Under the pieces are notes generated by a model. That model did not search any database. It was not told the origin of the DNA and saw only the letters and a list, made by a program, of their open reading frames with translations. This document shows positions 6,369-9,841 of a DNA stretch of 9,841 nt, piece by piece. Both the position numbers and the translations under genes were made by a program. Every line of letters begins with the position of its first letter. Positions within the stretch are counted from its first letter, which is position 1. This DNA comes from Chitinophaga pinensis (GTDB taxonomy: Bacteria > Bacteroidota > Bacteroidia > UKL13-3), in NCBI GenBank assembly GCA_945876985.1, contig CAMCQX010000036.1, positions 1 through 9,841 on the forward strand, written 5' to 3'.

Positions 6369-8915
6369 CTAAAACTGAAATTTTAAACCCACGTTTATTC
6401 CCCAACGCCTGTGAGAAGGATAGAAAGGAACAGGTTCTAAATAAGTTAAACGATGTACCATATTGATAGAAAGAATTCTGAAAATGTTTTCAAATCCGTA
6501 ACCTACTTCTACATAAGGAATATTGTCTTTAAAGGAATTTACTTTGTTAAAAGTTCTTTCGCTGGGAACAGTAAGAGGGTTTTCTTCGGGCATTAAGCTT
6601 TTGTTTTCATTACTTAAGCTACCATAAGCAGCTTTTACAAAAGCAAAATTTCGCCATTTCCAGTTTTTTACAACGGGAATTTTATTTAAAAACAATCCTT
6701 CAAAATGTTGAATATAGGTAAAGTGAATATATTGATCGCTTACAAATTCATATACATCCATCAAACTGTAGTTAAAGTCAGAGTAAATAAAAATTTGATT
6801 ACCCCTTGCCACGTCTAATAAAGGATATGGTAACTTACCAAAAATTTTACCTCCAGTAATCCAATAATCTGCTGTTCCAAATATGCCAGTATTGGCATGG
6901 TGCCAAATGTTTAATTGTATTTTATCGTAATCAAAATTACTTCCAAAAACTCCTTTAAAACCATGCGTATAAGTGAGGGTTAAAGCAGGTACAAGTGAGC
7001 GTTTTAGTCTGAGTCTGTCATTGCCCCTGGCAATTAATAACTCTTGATAAGCCCAACGAACTTCTGCAGTAATTTGAGCATTGTTAAAATTATCTTTTAT
7101 ACTATCTGCTTCAATTTCATTGTTAATATAAGCAAACTTAAAATTACCTCTAGGTTCAAAAGTATTGAATTGGGCATTCATTTTAAAACTCCAATCTGGT
7201 TTAATTTGCTTAAAAAATCCTAACTTTATTTCTTGCGTTCTATTAATTCTAATGCCCTTGGCAAAAATACTAATGGCTTGAAATATATTAGATGAATTAG
7301 CACCCGGACCAAAATCGGTGGTAATACCTAACACATCATAATCGTCACGGTATCCCGCACTCCAAACTGTCCAATCTTTTCTATTGCTGATATAATCGGC
7401 CGATAAGCCATATTTAATTTTTTCATCTTTAAAGCCATAAGCCAAATGAGATTTTAACACCCATTGCTTACTAAAAATAGCATTGGTTTTAAATCCTAAA
7501 CGGACCCTATTACCTTCGGCATTATTATAACCATATAAAAACACATAAGGACCCCAATCAAAGCCCCCAATGCGCTTGTAGCCTTCTACCACCAAACGAA
7601 CCACATCAATATAAGTTTGAATAGCAGGAAGATTTTTAATGGAGTCCACCATGTTAAACATCCTTCTTTCTATATTGGTAAATGCTTCTGGGCGCTTGCT
7701 GATCCAAAAATTTGAATCTTTTTCTAAGGTTTCCTCTTCAGCTCGTTCTATTAATCGATCGTAAAAAGAAATTTCCTTTGGATCATTAACCACAATATTA
7801 GATGCCGAGTTATAAAACTTAGCAATCATACCACTTGACTTACTTGTTAATTCCGACACATCTATAATCATTCGTTTTTTAAATGGAATGAAAGGGCCTG
7901 CAGTAGTTTGCTTTAATTCTTGTTGAAGTTTTATTCTATCAATGAAGTTGATATTGGCATTTTCCGATATTTCAACATCTATTCTTGTTAAGGCCCAAGT
8001 GCCTTCTTCTATCCACATGTGACCTAAAAATCCTAGGTCCTGCTCACTTTTTAAGTTTAGTTTTAGTTTATAGTTTTTCTTGCCGTTTTCTGTGCTTGAA
8101 TCAAGCAAAGTATAAACATAATATCGGTGGCACACATTACTTAATGGCGATATAAAATCTTTGGCTAAAATGCGAACAAAATTTTGATTAAAATTAAAGC
8201 TTTGCAAACTAGTTCCCATCAAATCGGTAATAAAACTTTTATCACCAACGCCTATTCCTGTGGTGCTGCTGGCTACCATTACTTCTTTGTTTTTTGATGG
8301 AATTTTATTGTAATAATACTGACTAAAAGTTTCGTTTATAAATAAAGGTAAAATGTATTTTCCTTCTTCGTTCTTCATTTGAAAAGCAGTATCGAATAAA
8401 CCTTTAATGGGTTTAAACATGGTTCTGTTTTTCATTTCATCGCTTACATTATTAAGCGAAACATCTACTTTGTTATAGCTATCGAATTGGTATGCTTTTA
8501 AGTTTTCTTGATTGTTTACATCTCTGTTTTTGCGTGCATTATTTACTATTCTAAGTGCGGGATTAATTCCTACTCTAACAGTTACCGCTTTTAACTCCGA
8601 ACTTGCCTCATTCATTTCAATGTTAAACGTTTGAGTTTGTCCGTAATTAATTTTTCTCACATATGTTTTATAACCTACGTAACTGGCTTTAATTGAATCA
8701 ACTTTTTGAATGGTTTTTAACTTAAAGTTTCCTTCAAAATCGCTGGTAGTTCCTATGCGAGTACCTTTAAATGTAATGGTAACAAAAGGCAAAGGTTCTC
8801 TATTACGTTTATCAATTATTTTGCCTTGAATAACAGTAACCACCTCATCGTTTTGCTGTGCAATGCCAACAAAACCAAGCAGAATAAAACTTAAAATGAG
8901 TAAATACTTTATCAA
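6369..8915 (-). CDS. Outer-membrane protein with CarboxypepD_reg-like domain and DUF5686 barrel
   Basis: An 848-residue protein of the Bacteroidota family with an N-terminal carboxypeptidase-regulatory-like domain followed by DUF5686; its function is not established. The signal peptide is residues 1-20 (IKYLLILSFILLGFVGIAQ). The beta-sandwich (about 28-103) shows IQGKIIDKRNREPLPFVTI, then GTTSDFEGNFKL and SYVGYKTY, the fold that precedes TonB-dependent receptors and related barrels. The DUF5686 part starts near 115 with NPALRIVNNARKNRDVNN and continues to the C-terminus. Its last 380 or so residues are aromatic-rich alternating strands ending in NVGLKFQF, with a terminal Phe as expected of an outer-membrane barrel. 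There is no TonB plug. The only usable start is a TTG at 8913-8915: upstream the frame closes at a TAA without ATG or GTG, and the signal peptide needs this position. It lies 38 bases after the cyclophilin gene on the same strand, so co-transcription is likely. Confidence 0.9.
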   Translation of the reverse strand: MIKYLLILSFILLGFVGIAQQNDEVVTVIQGKIIDKRNREPLPFVTITFKGTRIGTTSDFEGNFKLKTIQKVDSIKASYVGYKTYVRKINYGQTQTFNIEMNEASSELKAVTVRVGINPALRIVNNARKNRDVNNQENLKAYQFDSYNKVDVSLNNVSDEMKNRTMFKPIKGLFDTAFQMKNEEGKYILPLFINETFSQYYYNKIPSKNKEVMVASSTTGIGVGDKSFITDLMGTSLQSFNFNQNFVRILAKDFISPLSNVCHRYYVYTLLDSSTENGKKNYKLKLNLKSEQDLGFLGHMWIEEGTWALTRIDVEISENANINFIDRIKLQQELKQTTAGPFIPFKKRMIIDVSELTSKSSGMIAKFYNSASNIVVNDPKEISFYDRLIERAEEETLEKDSNFWISKRPEAFTNIERRMFNMVDSIKNLPAIQTYIDVVRLVVEGYKRIGGFDWGPYVFLYGYNNAEGNRVRLGFKTNAIFSKQWVLKSHLAYGFKDEKIKYGLSADYISNRKDWTVWSAGYRDDYDVLGITTDFGPGANSSNIFQAISIFAKGIRINRTQEIKLGFFKQIKPDWSFKMNAQFNTFEPRGNFKFAYINNEIEADSIKDNFNNAQITAEVRWAYQELLIARGNDRLRLKRSLVPALTLTYTHGFKGVFGSNFDYDKIQLNIWHHANTGIFGTADYWITGGKIFGKLPYPLLDVARGNQIFIYSDFNYSLMDVYEFVSDQYIHFTYIQHFEGLFLNKIPVVKNWKWRNFAFVKAAYGSLSNENKSLMPEENPLTVPSERTFNKVNSFKDNIPYVEVGYGFENIFRILSINMVHRLTYLEPVPFYPSHRRWGINVGLKFQF

Positions 8916-8953
8916 ATTATAGAGAAGAAATAGTGGTTATAAATAAAGAGTTT

Positions 8954-9814
8954 TTATCTTTTGATGATACTTATTCTCATTTTCACATCTTCAAAAGGCC
9001 TGTTAGTTTGTGGGTTATTGTATAAAATTGCAATTTTATCTAATACCTCAAACCCTACTATCATTTGACCAAAAACAGTGTAATCCATGTCTAAAAAAGG
9101 AGTTCCACCATATGTTTTATAAGCATCTATTTGTGTTCCGTTGTATAAAAACTCTTTCTTTTTATATGCTTCATCAATCACAGGTCCTAATTGATTCATT
9201 ACATATTCTTGAACGGCTTCTTTGCCTTTGGTTTGTTGAATTAAATTCAATCTGTTTGCCACAGCAGTATCTTTTGAAACTATATTATTAAACACTTCTT
9301 GTTTGCGTTGATAATTCTTGGCATTCATAATTTCTTCTAGTTCTTTTTTGTCTACTTTTTTACCTTGAACTATAAAAAACTGACTTCCACTTGACTCCTT
9401 CATTGGATTGATGTTATCGCCAGTTCTAGCAGCTGCCAAAGCACCTTTGGTATGAATAATGTTTGGATTTATTTCGGCAGGAATGGTATAATCAGGTCCA
9501 CCATTTCCAAGAACAGTATTGGAATCGGCATTGCGAGAATTTGGATCACCACCTTGAATCATAAAATCTCTGATAATTCTGTGAAATAATAAACCATCGT
9601 AATATTTACTCTTTATCAATTTTTTAAAATTATCGCGGTGCAAAGGAGTTTCATCGTATAAAGTAAAAATCATGTTACCAAATTTGGTACTTACCACCAC
9701 ATATTCCTTTAATTCTTTCGCAGGTTTTTGTTTCACTTTACTTTTAGTACTTGCAGGTTTTTGAGCAAATGCAAATGAGCTAAATGTTATTAAAAGAACA
9801 TATTTATATTGCTT
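8954..9814 (-). CDS. Secreted cyclophilin-type peptidylprolyl isomerase, 5' end broken
   Basis: This protein catalyses cis-trans isomerisation of proline peptide bonds and probably acts in the periplasm or envelope. Numbered from an internal GTG at 9736, the cyclophilin core shows FHRIIRDFMIQGGDP (51-65) with the active-site Arg53, Phe58 and Gln61. SGSQFFIVQG (116-125) and DYTVFGQMIVGFEVLDKI (218-235) follow. About 100 residues separate the FFI and VFG motifs, against about 16 in human cyclophilin A; a charged insertion here is common in Bacteroidota homologues. The frame stays open 26 codons upstream of the GTG and encodes KQYKYVLLITFSSFAFAQKP, a textbook signal peptide, but has no start codon before the stop at 9815-9817. 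The true start was therefore probably lost where the inverted repeat at 9767-9841 begins, and the GTG at 9736 (260 residues) is only a nominal start. It is the upstream gene of the DUF5686 pair. Confidence 0.88.
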   Translation of the reverse strand, partial: KQYKYVLLITFSSFAFAQKPASTKSKVKQKPAKELKEYVVVSTKFGNMIFTLYDETPLHRDNFKKLIKSKYYDGLLFHRIIRDFMIQGGDPNSRNADSNTVLGNGGPDYTIPAEINPNIIHTKGALAAARTGDNINPMKESSGSQFFIVQGKKVDKKELEEIMNAKNYQRKQEVFNNIVSKDTAVANRLNLIQQTKGKEAVQEYVMNQLGPVIDEAYKKKEFLYNGTQIDAYKTYGGTPFLDMDYTVFGQMIVGFEVLDKIAILYNNPQTNRPFEDVKMRISIIKR

Positions 9815-9841
9815 TTAATAACATTTAGCTCATTTGCATTT
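9767..9841. repeat. Perfect 30-base inverted repeat at the window end, probable fold-back artefact
   Basis: The arm 9767-9796 is the exact reverse complement of 9812-9841, separated by a 15-base loop (9797-9811). The right arm reaches the final base of the window, so the symmetry may continue beyond it. The left arm is coding sequence of the isomerase signal peptide, and the right arm repeats it backwards exactly where the start codon should be. This pattern fits a chimeric fold-back at a contig end better than a natural hairpin, but a true inverted repeat cannot be excluded. Confidence 0.85.

Noticed and set aside
9010..9291. Plus-strand 93-codon reading frame
   Set aside because: It is antisense to the conserved cyclophilin coding region and has no recognisable domain.

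Overview
The window looks like chromosomal DNA of a low-GC member of the phylum Bacteroidota. The main evidence is a very large surface protein with PKD and BACON repeats and a type IX secretion system (T9SS) C-terminal sorting domain. A CarboxypepD_reg/DUF5686 outer-membrane barrel protein, a secreted cyclophilin, TAnnTTTG-type -7 promoter elements and the lack of clear Shine-Dalgarno sites agree with this. I cannot place it below phylum level.

Layout. At the left edge (1-707, minus) is the N-terminal 60% or so of a glutaryl-CoA dehydrogenase-like acyl-CoA dehydrogenase, cut by the window. It is divergent from folB (815-1168, plus), a short dihydroneopterin aldolase with its active-site residues present. 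A 416-base gene-free stretch (1169-1584) follows between convergent genes. It holds a 30-base near-perfect palindrome, a small hairpin and a compact GC-rich structured block that ends in a terminator-like hairpin on the minus strand. Next is the 1502-residue T9SS protein (1585-6093, minus), then a 275-base spacer (6094-6368) that carries second copies of three sequence elements from the first spacer. The right third holds a minus-strand pair, probably co-transcribed: a cyclophilin-type peptidylprolyl isomerase (8954-9814, 5' end broken) and the DUF5686 barrel protein (6369-8915), separated by 38 bases.

How the genes relate. The isomerase, the barrel protein and the T9SS protein all carry export signals and belong to the cell envelope or surface. 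The dehydrogenase and folB are ordinary cytoplasmic metabolism. I see no defence system, phage gene, transposase or CRISPR array.

The best leads are: (1) repeated elements in both spacers bordering the large surface-protein gene; (2) the GC-rich structured block with a terminator, a candidate small RNA or dispersed repeat; (3) a perfect 30-base inverted repeat running to the last base of the window, which coincides with loss of the isomerase start codon and looks like an assembly fold-back. I did not find anything I can defend as a new multi-gene system.
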